From Gammaproteobacteria bacterium (GTDB taxonomy: Bacteria > Pseudomonadota > Gammaproteobacteria > DSM-19610): 35,971 nucleotides of DNA. The position numbers and the translations under genes are program-made. A model generated the notes under the pieces. The model had not been told where the DNA came from and ran no database searches. It saw only the letters and a program-made list of their open reading frames with translations. Shown here in pieces: positions 1-8,080 of the stretch. Every line of letters starts with the position of its first letter. Position 1 is the first letter of the stretch. The stretch spans positions 1-35,971 of the forward strand of contig JAPHQV010000029.1 of the NCBI GenBank assembly GCA_026197075.1. The letters run 5' to 3'.

Positions 1-47
1 AGCGGGCTCTGCCCGCGAACGGGTTCGCGGGCAGAGCCCGCTCCTAC
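1..47. repeat. REP-like hairpin, GGGCTCTGCCC class (cut by window edge)
   Basis: The arms GCGGGCTCTGCCCGCGAA and TTCGCGGGCAGAGCCCGC form a nearly perfect hairpin. The outer left bases are lost at the window edge. It lies just after the aspS stop codon and may act as a transcript-end structure for aspS. The same element recurs at several other intergenic sites in the window. Confidence 0.85.
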
Positions 48-82
48 AGGGGAGGGAGGACGCGCCCCGGGGCAGGGCGGGT

Positions 83-1870
83 TCAGCCCGCCTTGGACTC
101 CGCCGCGGGTTTGCGCAGGCGGATGCCCAGCTCGCGCAGCTGGGCCTCGCCCACCTCGGAGGGGGCCTGGGTGAGCAGGCAGGCGGCGGTCTGGGTCTTC
201 GGGAAGGCCATGACCTCGCGGATGGAGCTGGCGCCTGTCATCAGCATCACCAGCCGGTCCATGCCGAAGGCGATGCCGCCATGGGGTGGGCAACCGAACT
301 GCAGGGCAGTGAGCAGGAAGCCGAACTTTTCCTTCGCTTCCTCGTCGCTGATGCCCAGTAGTTCGAACACCCGGGTCTGCACGTTGGAACGGTGGATACG
401 CATGGAACCGCCACCCAGTTCGGTGCCGTTGAGCACCATGTCGTAGGCGCGCGACTTGCAGGCCGCCGGATCGGAGTCCAGAAGCCCAAGATCCACCTCG
501 CGCGGCGAAGTGAAGGGATGGTGCAGGGACACCCAGCGCTTGGCATCCTCGTCCCATTCGAACATGGGGAAGTCCACTACCCAGAGGGGCGCCCAGTCGC
601 CCTGCAGCAGGCCACGATCCTGTCCCAGGCGGATGCGCAGCGCCCCCAGGGCCTCGTTGACCACGCGGGCCTTGTCGGCGCCGAAGAACACCAGGTCGCC
701 GGTCTCGGCACCGGTGCGCTCCAGGATGGCGCTCACCACCTCGTCGGGCAGGAACTTCAGGATGGGCGACTGCAGGCCCTCGCGGCCGGCGGCCAGGTCG
801 TTGACCTTGATGTAGGCCAGGCCCTTGGCGCCGTAGATGGCGACGAAGGCGGTGTAGTCGTCGATCTCCTTGCGGGTGAGTTCACAGCCGCGGGGGAGAC
901 GCAGGGCCGCCACCCGCCCATGGGGATCGCAGGCCGGGCCGGAGAACACCTTGAATTCCACGCCGCGCATCAGGTCGCCCACGTCCACCAGTTCCAGCGG
1001 GTTGCGCAGGTCCGGCTTGTCGGAGCCATAGCGGTGCATGGCCTCGTCGTAGTCCATGCGCGGGAAGGGCTTGGGCAGTTCCACGTCGAGCACGTCCTTG
1101 AAAAGGCCGCGCATCATGTCCTCCATAATGCCCATGAGCTCATCCTCGCCCAGGAAGGAGGTCTCGATGTCGAGCTGGGTGAACTCGGGCTGGCGGTCGG
1201 CGCGCAGGTCCTCGTCGCGGAAGCAGCGCACGATCTGGTAGTAGCGATCCATGCCCGACATCATCAGCAGCTGCTTGAACAGCTGCGGCGACTGCGGCAG
1301 GGCGAAGAAACTGCCGGGATGGGTGCGGCTCGGCACCAGGTAGTCGCGGGCGCCTTCCGGGGTGGCCTTGGTCAGGATCGGGGTCTCGATCTCGAGAAAG
1401 CCCTGGTCGTCGAGGCAGTTGCGCAGGAAACGATTGACCTGCGAGCGCAGGCGCAGGCGCTGCTGCATCAGCGGGCGACGCAGGTCGAGGTAGCGGTAGC
1501 GCAGCCGGTGTTCCTCGGACACGCTGTCGTCGTCCAGCTGAAAGGGCGGGGTCTCGGAGGCATTGAGGATGGTCAGTTCCAGGCCCAGAACCTCCACCTG
1601 GCCGGTGGCCAGGTCGGGGTTCTCGGTGCCGGCCGGGCGACGCCGCACCCGCCCCTTCACCTGCAGCACGTATTCGTTGCGCACCCGCTCCGCCGTGGCG
1701 AAGGTGGCCTCCCGGTCGGGGTCGAACACCACCTGCACCAGGCCCTCGCGGTCGCGCAGGTCGACGAAGATCACCCCGCCATGATCGCGCCGGCGGTTGA
1801 CCCAGCCAGCGAGGGTAACTTCCTGGTCCAGAAGGGATTCATTGACTTCACCACAGTACAGGCTACGCAT
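83..1870 (-). CDS. aspS: Aspartyl-tRNA synthetase
   Basis: This enzyme charges tRNA with aspartate in the cytoplasm. The 595-residue product matches the bacterial AspRS length. The order is an N-terminal OB-fold anticodon domain ([13 protein letters not shown] from residue 23), class II motif 2 ([16 protein letters not shown], from about residue 217), the bacterial GAD insertion, and motif 3 ([12 protein letters not shown], around residues 535-546). The frame is open for 62 more codons upstream, but the family start is the ATG at 1870 (MRSLYCG). His30 and the Gly in NPDLATGQ match the residues linked to relaxed tRNA specificity in Pseudomonas AspRS. A non-discriminating enzyme that also makes Asp-tRNA(Asn) is therefore plausible, but this is inference. 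fmdB lies 130 bases upstream on the same strand, a common gammaproteobacterial arrangement. Confidence 0.97.
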   Translation of the reverse strand: MRSLYCGEVNESLLDQEVTLAGWVNRRRDHGGVIFVDLRDREGLVQVVFDPDREATFATAERVRNEYVLQVKGRVRRRPAGTENPDLATGQVEVLGLELTILNASETPPFQLDDDSVSEEHRLRYRYLDLRRPLMQQRLRLRSQVNRFLRNCLDDQGFLEIETPILTKATPEGARDYLVPSRTHPGSFFALPQSPQLFKQLLMMSGMDRYYQIVRCFRDEDLRADRQPEFTQLDIETSFLGEDELMGIMEDMMRGLFKDVLDVELPKPFPRMDYDEAMHRYGSDKPDLRNPLELVDVGDLMRGVEFKVFSGPACDPHGRVAALRLPRGCELTRKEIDDYTAFVAIYGAKGLAYIKVNDLAAGREGLQSPILKFLPDEVVSAILERTGAETGDLVFFGADKARVVNEALGALRIRLGQDRGLLQGDWAPLWVVDFPMFEWDEDAKRWVSLHHPFTSPREVDLGLLDSDPAACKSRAYDMVLNGTELGGGSMRIHRSNVQTRVFELLGISDEEAKEKFGFLLTALQFGCPPHGGIAFGMDRLVMLMTGASSIREVMAFPKTQTAACLLTQAPSEVGEAQLRELGIRLRKPAAESKAG

Positions 1871-2000
1871 GGGATCGGGTCCGCTATCAAAGGTACGGGG
1901 CGCAGCCGGGACCGCGCCGAAAGGCGGGAATGGTACGGCCTGGACCCGGGGGACGCAACCAAGTGACCCGCCAACCCCTTTTTTGCTTTTTTGGGAACGG

Positions 2001-2300
2001 CTAGCTGCAGCTGCCACAGCCCCCGGAACCACAACCACCACCTGCGGCCTTGTCACCCCCCGATGCCTTGTCGCCGCCGGCGGGCTTGGTGTCGGTCCCG
2101 GCGATGTTCTTGCGCCCGGTCTTCTTGAAGTCGGTTTCGTACCAACCGCCTCCCTTGAGGCGGAAACCGGCGGCGGAGATCAGCTTCTGCAGGGCAGGCT
2201 TGCCGCACTCGGGACAATCCTGCAAGGGGTCGTCACTCATCTTCTGGAGGGCTTCCAGCTCATGGCCACAGTCGGTGCATTGATACTCATAGATCGGCAT
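2001..2300 (-). CDS. FmdB-family zinc ribbon protein
   Basis: A 99-residue protein starting [16 protein letters not shown], with a second CPECGK pair about 25 residues later. The four cysteines form the CxxC...CxxC zinc ribbon of the FmdB/CxxC_CXXC_SSSS family. The tail is low in complexity and rich in Gly and Cys ([13 protein letters not shown]), which is typical of the family. The start at 2300 is chosen because the family begins with MPIYEY; an in-frame ATG eight codons earlier is less likely. The biochemical role is not established. It precedes aspS and is probably co-transcribed with it. Confidence 0.9.
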   Translation of the reverse strand: MPIYEYQCTDCGHELEALQKMSDDPLQDCPECGKPALQKLISAAGFRLKGGGWYETDFKKTGRKNIAGTDTKPAGGDKASGGDKAAGGGCGSGGCGSCS

Positions 2301-2364
2301 GTGTCGAATCCTGCTCAAAGACAATAATGACCGCCGATCTGGGGATGGGTGGCGGCGGTTTCAA

Positions 2365-2526
2365 GGGGCCTGTCGGACTTAGGCGATCGTAGCGAGCAAG
2401 GTGGGAGAGCGAGGACAGTTTTTCGATCGTTTGAGGAGAATAGCCGTAGCTATTCGACGAAAAGGATCGGAAAAATGGACCGCTCTCCCACCGGCGCAGT
2501 AGATCAGTCCTAAATCCGACAGGCCC
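2365..2526. repeat. Long imperfect palindrome, about 162 bp
   Basis: The ends GGGGCCTGTCGGACTTAGG and CCTAAATCCGACAGGCCCC are inverted copies with one mismatch. The interior continues to pair imperfectly: GTGGGAGAGCG at 2401 faces CGCTCTCCCAC at 2481-2491, and GAATAGC faces GCTATTC near the centre at about 2440-2454. The whole element can fold into one long hairpin and contains no gene. The form fits a small non-autonomous mobile element or a large RNA hairpin. I do not recognise a named family. Confidence 0.75.
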
Positions 2527-2577
2527 CTGGGGGACGCAGTATAGCCGAGAAAGCCCCGAGCCAGTGCATTTCCCACC

Positions 2578-2853
2578 TCAGCCCAGCCCCAGGTCCCCTT
2601 CCCCGTCCGTCCGTTCCCGGGCCTCCTCGACACGGGCCTGATCCAGGGCCTTGACCAGCCGGGTATGCTCCCCCTCGGCCAGGCCGAATCGGATATAGAG
2701 CTCGGCGGCCTCATGGACCTTCTCCAGGTATTCGCAGCGGTGCAGGAGGTAGAGGAAGGCATGCCCCAGGCTGTTCACGTCCTGGCCCCCGGCCCGCAAT
2801 TGTTCCGCCTGTTCCCTGGCGTCCTTCATCTGCTCGTCGCTGGGTCGTTTCAT
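2578..2853 (-). CDS. Small conserved-looking protein of unknown function
   Basis: A 91-residue, highly charged and largely helical protein. I do not recognise the family. The start at 2853 (MKRPSDEQMKD) has an AGGAG ribosome site at good spacing; the frame is open further upstream but has no better signal there. It contains several Leu/Glu-rich helices (for example HAFLYLLHRCEYLEKV and ALDQARVEEARE) and no signal peptide or membrane segment. It is divergent from the ABC exporter that starts about 120 bases away and is preceded on its own strand by no partner gene. Codon use looks like that of its GC-rich neighbours, which supports a real gene. Confidence 0.7.
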   Translation of the reverse strand: MKRPSDEQMKDAREQAEQLRAGGQDVNSLGHAFLYLLHRCEYLEKVHEAAELYIRFGLAEGEHTRLVKALDQARVEEARERTDGEGDLGLG

Positions 2854-2971
2854 GGCTTGACTCCTGAATGATGCCGTTCGATTCCGGCTTGTGCCCAAAT
2901 CATATCCGGTTTTACCCTCGAGGTGTTTGGGTACAATGGACCGCTGTTTCGCCAACCAGGCCTCTGCCCCC

Positions 2972-4786
2972 ATGCGTACCTATATCCATCCCACCGATAT
3001 GCCGGAATCCGGCCCCAGCGACCTGGGCACCCTGCGCGCGCTGTTGCCCTTCCTGTGGGACTACCGTGGACGCGTGATACTGGCCCTGGCAGCCCTGGTA
3101 TTGTCCAAGGTGGCCAACGTAGGCGTTCCCCTGGTACTCAAGGACATCGTCGATTCCCTCGACATCAGCAGCCAGGACGTCGCGCTGGTGCTTCCCCTGG
3201 GCCTGCTGCTGGCCTACGGCGCGTTGCGCATGACCTCTTCCCTGTTCAACGAGCTGCGCGACGCCCTTTTCGCCCGGGTGCGCCACGGCGCCATGCGCAA
3301 GGTCTCGCTGCGGGTGCTGGAACACCTGCATCGCTTGTCGCTGCGCTTTCACCTGGAACGCAAGACCGGCGGCATCTCGCGCGATCTGGAACGCGGCACC
3401 CGCAGTGTCAGTTCGATACTCAACTACATGGTATTCAGCATCCTGCCCACCCTGGTGGAAGTGACCCTGATCGCCGCCATCCTGCTGGGTCGCTACAGCG
3501 CCTGGTTCGCCGCTATCGCCTTTGGCTCGGTGGTCGTCTACATCCTGTTCACCTTCTACATCACCGAATGGCGCATGCACTACCGGGTGACCATGAATCG
3601 CCTGGACTCGGATGCCAATACCCGCGCCATCGACAGCCTGATCAACTACGAAACCGTGAAATATTTCGGTAATGAACCCCATGAATTGCGTCGCTACGAT
3701 CAGAACCTCACCGACTGGGAAGATGCCGCGGTCAAGAGCCAGACCTCCTTGTCGGCACTGAATTTCGGCCAGGCGGGCATCATCGCCATCGCCGTCACCC
3801 TGATGATGATACTGGCTGCCCAGGGCGTGGTGGATGGCCAGCTGAGCATTGGCGACCTGGTGCTCATCAACGCCTTTCTGTTACAACTGTTCATTCCGCT
3901 GAACTTCCTCGGCGTGGTCTACAGCCAGCTCAAACATGCCCTGACCGACATGCGCCTGATGCTCGACGTACTGGAACAACAGCCGGAGATCCAGGACCGC
4001 AAGGACGCGCCGGCCCTGGTGGTGGGACGCGGCGAAGTGGTATTCGACCAGGTCGGCTTCGCCTACGACCCCGAGCGGCCCATCCTGCACGGGGTCAGCT
4101 TCACCATCCCCGCCGGGCGCAAGGTGGCGGTGGTTGGGCCGAGTGGCTCCGGGAAATCCACCCTGGCACGCCTGTTGTTTCGCTTCTATGACGTGAACCA
4201 GGGCCGCATCCTGATCAACAATCAGGACATCCGCGAGGTCAGCCAGGAAAGCCTGCGCGCCGCCATCGGCATCGTGCCCCAGGACACCGTGCTGTTCAAT
4301 GAAAGCATCTACTACAACATCGCCTACGCCAGGCCCGACGCGGAACGGGCCGAGGTCATCGCCGCGGCAAGGGCCGCCAATATCCATGACTTCATCGACT
4401 CCCTGCCCAATGGCTATGACTCGGTGGTGGGCGAGCGTGGTCTGAAACTGTCGGGCGGCGAGAAGCAGCGCATCGCCATCGCCCGCGCCACCCTGAAAAA
4501 CCCGCGCATCCTGGTATTCGACGAGGCCACTTCGAGCCTCGACAGCCATTCGGAACAGGTAATCCTGGAGTCTCTGCGCCAGGCTGCCGCCCACCACACC
4601 ACCCTGGTCATCGCCCACCGCCTGTCGACGGTGGTGGATGCGGACCAGATCCTGGTGATGGAAAACGGACGCATCGTGGAACAGGGCAGCCACCTGCAAC
4701 TGCTGGAACGGCAAGGGGCCTATGCCAGGCTGTGGACGTTGCAGCAGGAAGAAAGCGCCAGCGAATTGCCCGAGACGACCCTGTAG
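2972..4786 (+). CDS. Atm1/HMT1-type ABC exporter, fused permease and ATPase
   Basis: A half-transporter of 604 residues with six hydrophobic segments in the first ~310 residues and a C-terminal nucleotide-binding domain. Visible motifs are Walker A (VGPSGSGKS, about 388-396), the signature LSGGEKQRIAIARA (from about 493) and Walker B (ILVFDEATSSLDS). A switch His follows in IAHRLSTV. The signature and the GERGLKLSGGEKQR context fit the Atm1/ABCB7/HMT1 group, which exports glutathione-linked or metal-thiol compounds; the substrate here is inferred. An ATG at 2936 is also possible, but TACAAT at 2932-2937, with a weak TTTTAC about 16 bases upstream, looks like a -10 box and favours the ATG at 2972. 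The stop TAG lies inside a REP hairpin. Confidence 0.92.
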   Translation: MRTYIHPTDMPESGPSDLGTLRALLPFLWDYRGRVILALAALVLSKVANVGVPLVLKDIVDSLDISSQDVALVLPLGLLLAYGALRMTSSLFNELRDALFARVRHGAMRKVSLRVLEHLHRLSLRFHLERKTGGISRDLERGTRSVSSILNYMVFSILPTLVEVTLIAAILLGRYSAWFAAIAFGSVVVYILFTFYITEWRMHYRVTMNRLDSDANTRAIDSLINYETVKYFGNEPHELRRYDQNLTDWEDAAVKSQTSLSALNFGQAGIIAIAVTLMMILAAQGVVDGQLSIGDLVLINAFLLQLFIPLNFLGVVYSQLKHALTDMRLMLDVLEQQPEIQDRKDAPALVVGRGEVVFDQVGFAYDPERPILHGVSFTIPAGRKVAVVGPSGSGKSTLARLLFRFYDVNQGRILINNQDIREVSQESLRAAIGIVPQDTVLFNESIYYNIAYARPDAERAEVIAAARAANIHDFIDSLPNGYDSVVGERGLKLSGGEKQRIAIARATLKNPRILVFDEATSSLDSHSEQVILESLRQAAAHHTTLVIAHRLSTVVDADQILVMENGRIVEQGSHLQLLERQGAYARLWTLQQEESASELPETTL

Positions 4787-4847
4787 GAGCGGGCTCCGCC
4801 CGCGAACCGTCGTGGCAACCCCGTTCGCGGGCGGAGCCCGCTCCTAC
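4783..4847. repeat. REP-like hairpin between convergent genes
   Basis: A 25-base arm (GTAGGAGCGGGCTCCGCCCG...) is repeated in perfect inversion after a short loop. The left arm contains the TAG stop of the ABC exporter (4784-4786). The right arm contains, on the other strand, the TAG stop of the PilZ gene (4844-4846). It is positioned to act as a bidirectional transcript end. Confidence 0.92.
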
Positions 4848-5428
4848 CCTTCGCTCTCCCGGCGCGCGCGCAGCATCTCTGCCTCGCGCGTGAGCAGGTG
4901 CTTGACCAGCAGGTCGCGGTCCGATTCACGGATATAGCGGTATTCCACCGCCACCCGCCAGGGCATGCCGCCATTCACGTCCCCGCGCCGCTCACAACTC
5001 ACTACCTGGCCCACGGCCAGGATGCCGGTCACGGACGGGAACAGCACCAGTCGGGTTTCCAGCAACTCACCGTGCTTGAGTTCCCGCTCGGCATTGAAGG
5101 CCATGCCCCCGGCACTGAGACTGACCTCGCGCAGGCAGGCCCCTTGCGTATTCATGGTCTCGGCCACCAGCAGCTGGGCCAGCAGGTTGAGTTTCTTGTC
5201 CAGGGTCTGCAGGCAGAGCGCCAGCTCCGGCGACTCGTTGGACAGATTCTGCAGCAGGTGTTTCATCTGCCATGAGGTGCCGGCAAAACTCGCGGCGGCG
5301 GTGAAGCGATCCGGCACTTCGTCGCGAATGCGCAACAGCACACATTCCATTTCCACTTCCGTAATCACGCGGTATTCCAGGGTAACCTGGTCTTTTACGC
5401 GAAAATATTCCCGGCGTTCGTTGCTCAT
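4844..5428 (-). CDS. PilZ-domain protein with a helical insert, coupled to the flagellar stator genes
   Basis: A 194-residue cytoplasmic protein. The N-terminus has the PilZ RxxxR motif (RREYFR, residues 5-10). The second c-di-GMP motif appears only after about 90 residues, as SLSAGGMAF (103-111), where the usual Asp/Asn is Ser. The stretch between them (about 40-95) looks helical. The PilZ beta-barrel therefore seems split by a helical insert. Its ATG overlaps the pomB stop by four bases (5425-5428), which implies translational coupling. The context suggests a c-di-GMP-responsive modulator of the motor, comparable in role to YcgR, but this is inferred. With the altered DxSxxG motif, ligand binding may be weak. 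The stop codon lies in the REP hairpin. Confidence 0.85.
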   Translation of the reverse strand: MSNERREYFRVKDQVTLEYRVITEVEMECVLLRIRDEVPDRFTAAASFAGTSWQMKHLLQNLSNESPELALCLQTLDKKLNLLAQLLVAETMNTQGACLREVSLSAGGMAFNAERELKHGELLETRLVLFPSVTGILAVGQVVSCERRGDVNGGMPWRVAVEYRYIRESDRDLLVKHLLTREAEMLRARRESEG

Positions 5429-6984
5429 GGCACCACGTTCTCCTGGTCTGGAGTGACAGGTGGCCGCAGGGCACCCGCGGTAACACCACTTTCCCCGCGA
5501 CGCGGACTGTCGACGGGCCGCGCCGTTCCGGCACTGATGCCGGATGTGGGTCGGGTCGGCGGCGACGCCACGGCGGGGGCAAGCCCCGGTTCCGGCGTGG
5601 CATCGCCCGTATCCGCGCCAGCCTCCACCACGGGATCGACAGAAGGAGCCGCGCCAGCGGCCTCGGCCTGCGCCTCACCCTCGACGGGTGATTCCTTGTC
5701 TGTTCCGGCCGGCATGATGGCTTCCTCGGGCACCTCCACCATGGCGGGAATCGCCTGGGTAACGGCGTCCGGCGCTTCCGGCTTGTCCGCTTCGACCAGC
5801 GCGGCGCTGCGTGTCTGCGGCTGCAGGCCCTGCTGACTGATCTCCTGTTCGGCCTCCTGGTCATTCCCTTGCGTAAGGATGATTTCCACCCGGCGATTCC
5901 GGGCGCGATCGGCCGGCGAGTCATTGGATGCCACGGGATGAGTCTCGCCATGACCTTGCACCAGGAAACGCTCCAGGGGCATGGCGGTCTGCCACAGCAG
6001 TTCATGCACCACGGACACCGCACGCCCAGCGGAAAGCTCCCAGTTGGACCGGAAGCGGGGCGTGCTGATGGGGATATTGTCCGTATGGCCGGCCACCACG
6101 ACACGGCCCTCCATGCCCTCGATGATCTCACCCAGGCGCCACAACACCGGCTTGAAGCTGGCCACCACCTCGGCACTGCCGGAACCGAAGGAGGCCTTTT
6201 CGCGAATACGAATAATGATCTTCTGCCCTTCCCGTTCCACATCCACGGCACCGGCCAGGATCTGTTCCTCCAGCTCGTTGAGGATTTTCTCGGCATGCTC
6301 TTCCAGCTCGCGCTTGCGTTCCCGGGCCTCGCGGGCCGCCAGGATCTCCTCGGCGGTGGCATCGTCCAGGCGGTTCTCCTCGCGCTGCTCCAGTTCCCGC
6401 AGCGCTTCCTCGCGTTGCCGGATCTCTTCCTTCATCCTTTCGATTTCTTCCCGTTCCTTCTCGACGGCTTCCTGCTCTGCCTGGATTTCCTGCTGTTCCG
6501 CCTGCATGTCCTCCATTTTCTGCTGCAGTTCCTGCTCCCGTTTCAGAATCTCTTCCTGGGTGATCGACTCGCCCACCGGTTGCTCCGACTTCATGGTGGC
6601 CTGTTCCGTCGGTTCCTGCTTCTGGACACGCGGCGCGGGCGTTGGCCGGGTCTTTTCCCCGCCCACTTCCAGGTGGATGCGCAGGTCCGAGGTGGTCTTC
6701 TGCCGTACCACGTTCAAGGGCGTAGGCTGGGGTTGCCCGGGACTGAATTCACGGGCAATGATGTTGATGCCCTTGGGCGGATCCTTGGCCTCGATGTCAC
6801 GCTGCACCCCGAAGGCATGGGCCATGGAACCGGCCAGCTGCTTGTACTTGAGGATATCCATCTCCGAAAAAGACAGAATCAGGACGAAAAAGCACATCAA
6901 GAGGGTCATGAGATCGGCAAAGGTCATGACCCACAGGGGCAGGCCCGCGGGAACGTTTTTCTTGGGGGAGGTGTATTCAGACAT
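5425..6984 (-). CDS. pomB: MotB/PomB-type flagellar stator protein with long extra regions
   Basis: A 519-residue stator subunit, well above the usual ~280-340. One membrane helix (about 16-38) carries the ion-binding Asp24 in TFADLMTLLMCFF. A proline-rich linker follows. A long Glu/Arg/Gln-rich coiled coil spans about 140-245. The OmpA-like peptidoglycan-binding domain spans about 255-373, with VAGHTDNIPIST and NRRVEIIL. The final ~145 residues are rich in Ala, Pro and Glu and look disordered. The start at 6984 has an AGGGA ribosome site. It lies 41 bases after pomA and overlaps the PilZ gene. Most of the extra length is in the coiled coil and the tail, which could alter reach to the wall or gating. 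Assignment as PomB rather than MotB rests on the PomA-like partner. Confidence 0.93.
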   Translation of the reverse strand: MSEYTSPKKNVPAGLPLWVMTFADLMTLLMCFFVLILSFSEMDILKYKQLAGSMAHAFGVQRDIEAKDPPKGINIIAREFSPGQPQPTPLNVVRQKTTSDLRIHLEVGGEKTRPTPAPRVQKQEPTEQATMKSEQPVGESITQEEILKREQELQQKMEDMQAEQQEIQAEQEAVEKEREEIERMKEEIRQREEALRELEQREENRLDDATAEEILAAREARERKRELEEHAEKILNELEEQILAGAVDVEREGQKIIIRIREKASFGSGSAEVVASFKPVLWRLGEIIEGMEGRVVVAGHTDNIPISTPRFRSNWELSAGRAVSVVHELLWQTAMPLERFLVQGHGETHPVASNDSPADRARNRRVEIILTQGNDQEAEQEISQQGLQPQTRSAALVEADKPEAPDAVTQAIPAMVEVPEEAIMPAGTDKESPVEGEAQAEAAGAAPSVDPVVEAGADTGDATPEPGLAPAVASPPTRPTSGISAGTARPVDSPRRGESGVTAGALRPPVTPDQENVVP

Positions 6985-7025
6985 CCGCTATCCCTGCCAT
7001 TGCGCGCCTGGGCCGGCGGCCGGCC

Positions 7026-7790
7026 TCAAGCCGCGTCTTCCTCGTCGGCCCGCTCACCCACCGGCAGGTAGGTCTTCAGCAGTTCTTCCATCACCCGCGG
7101 GTTGATGCCTTCCTGGATGGCATTGATGGCCTCCAGGATCAGTGCCTTGTTGAGGCGTTCCTCGTTGCTGCGCAGCGCCAGCTTGTCGGCGATGGGGATG
7201 GCGAAGGCATTGGCGATGACGGCACCATACAGGGTCGTCAGCAGGGCGACGGCCATGGCCGGGCCGATGGCCTTGGGATCATCCATGTTGGTAAGCATCT
7301 GCACCAGGCCGATGAGGGTGCCGATCATGCCCATGGCCGGCGCCACGTCACCGATGGCACGGAAGATGGCCTGGCCGCGTTCGTGGCGCTCGATGGTGAG
7401 GTTGACGTCCTTGTTGAGCATCTGGCGCACGAACTCCGGCTCATGGCCATCGACGCACAACTGGATGCCCCGCTCCAGGAAGGGATTGGAGATCTCACGG
7501 CCTTCCAGGCCCAGCACGCCTTCCTTGCGGGCGATATTGGCCAGCTCCACCCCCTCGCGAATGAGGGACTGGGGGTCCTCCGGCTTGTGCATGAAGGCCT
7601 TCATGGCAATCTTGAAGGCGCTGAAGAAATGGGCCAGGGGGAACTTCATCAGCACCACCATGACCGTGCCCAGGCCCACGATGAGCAGCGAGGGCACATT
7701 GAGGAAGATCAGGGCGCTACCGCCGATGACGATGGCAGTGGTAATGATGCCGAAGGCACCGATGAGGCCAATGAGGGTGGCGAGATCCAC
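7026..7790 (-). CDS. pomA: MotA/PomA-type flagellar stator protein
   Basis: This 254-residue inner-membrane protein forms the stator ion channel with the pomB product. It begins MDLATLIGLIGAFG, close to Vibrio PomA, so a sodium-driven motor is possible. Helix pairs lie at the N-terminus and around residues 145-190, where DVAPAMGMIGTLIGLVQML and PAMAVALLTTLYGAVIAN are the conserved TM3/TM4 segments. The large cytoplasmic loop between the pairs contains the charged residues that contact the rotor. I chose the GTG at 7790 because GGGGAG lies seven bases upstream. A GTG six codons earlier is open but has no such signal. It is the first gene of pomA-pomB-PilZ. No other flagellar genes are in the window. 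Confidence 0.94.
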   Translation of the reverse strand: MDLATLIGLIGAFGIITTAIVIGGSALIFLNVPSLLIVGLGTVMVVLMKFPLAHFFSAFKIAMKAFMHKPEDPQSLIREGVELANIARKEGVLGLEGREISNPFLERGIQLCVDGHEPEFVRQMLNKDVNLTIERHERGQAIFRAIGDVAPAMGMIGTLIGLVQMLTNMDDPKAIGPAMAVALLTTLYGAVIANAFAIPIADKLALRSNEERLNKALILEAINAIQEGINPRVMEELLKTYLPVGERADEEDAA

Positions 7791-8080
7791 TAGCGCACTC
7801 CCCCACACGCCCGGCAGGAGACGGGCAGCCGGGCGCCTTCAACCCCTGGCGCGAGCCTGGCACGGGAGCCACGCGGCGAAACAGGCTGAATATCCAGCTT
7901 CAGCAAGTGCTTGGGCTCCATGCGGAAAACATCTCCTGTACGACGGTCGGCGGGAATCGGGAGCTTGCCTGGAATGTATCGCCGTCCACGGGGAAATCTT
8001 GAGCCGCGAGATGGCTCGCTTCCCCTCCGCCCTGCGATTACAATTCACTGATTACAGGAGAGAATTTATCGAGCCCCGGG
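7791..8080. other. Intergenic region between pomA and the SDR gene
   Basis: About 290 bases between divergent genes. It should hold promoters for both, but I could not identify a convincing sigma-28, sigma-54 or sigma-70 pair. Short open frames here look like chance. No strong repeat was seen. Confidence 0.5.

Noticed and set aside
392-1966. 524-codon open frame on the plus strand
   Set aside because: It is antisense to aspS with the same reverse-codon composition. aspS is certain.
2379-2762. 127-codon minus-strand frame over the long palindrome
   Set aside because: It overlaps the small unknown gene in another frame and reads through the palindrome; no ribosome site or family was seen.
5869-7105. 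Two long plus-strand frames opposite pomB
   Set aside because: They mirror the Glu/Arg-rich coiled coil of pomB and have no family features.
7839-8048. Short frame in the pomA-SDR gap
   Set aside because: It has no ribosome site, no family match that I recognise, and a random-looking composition.
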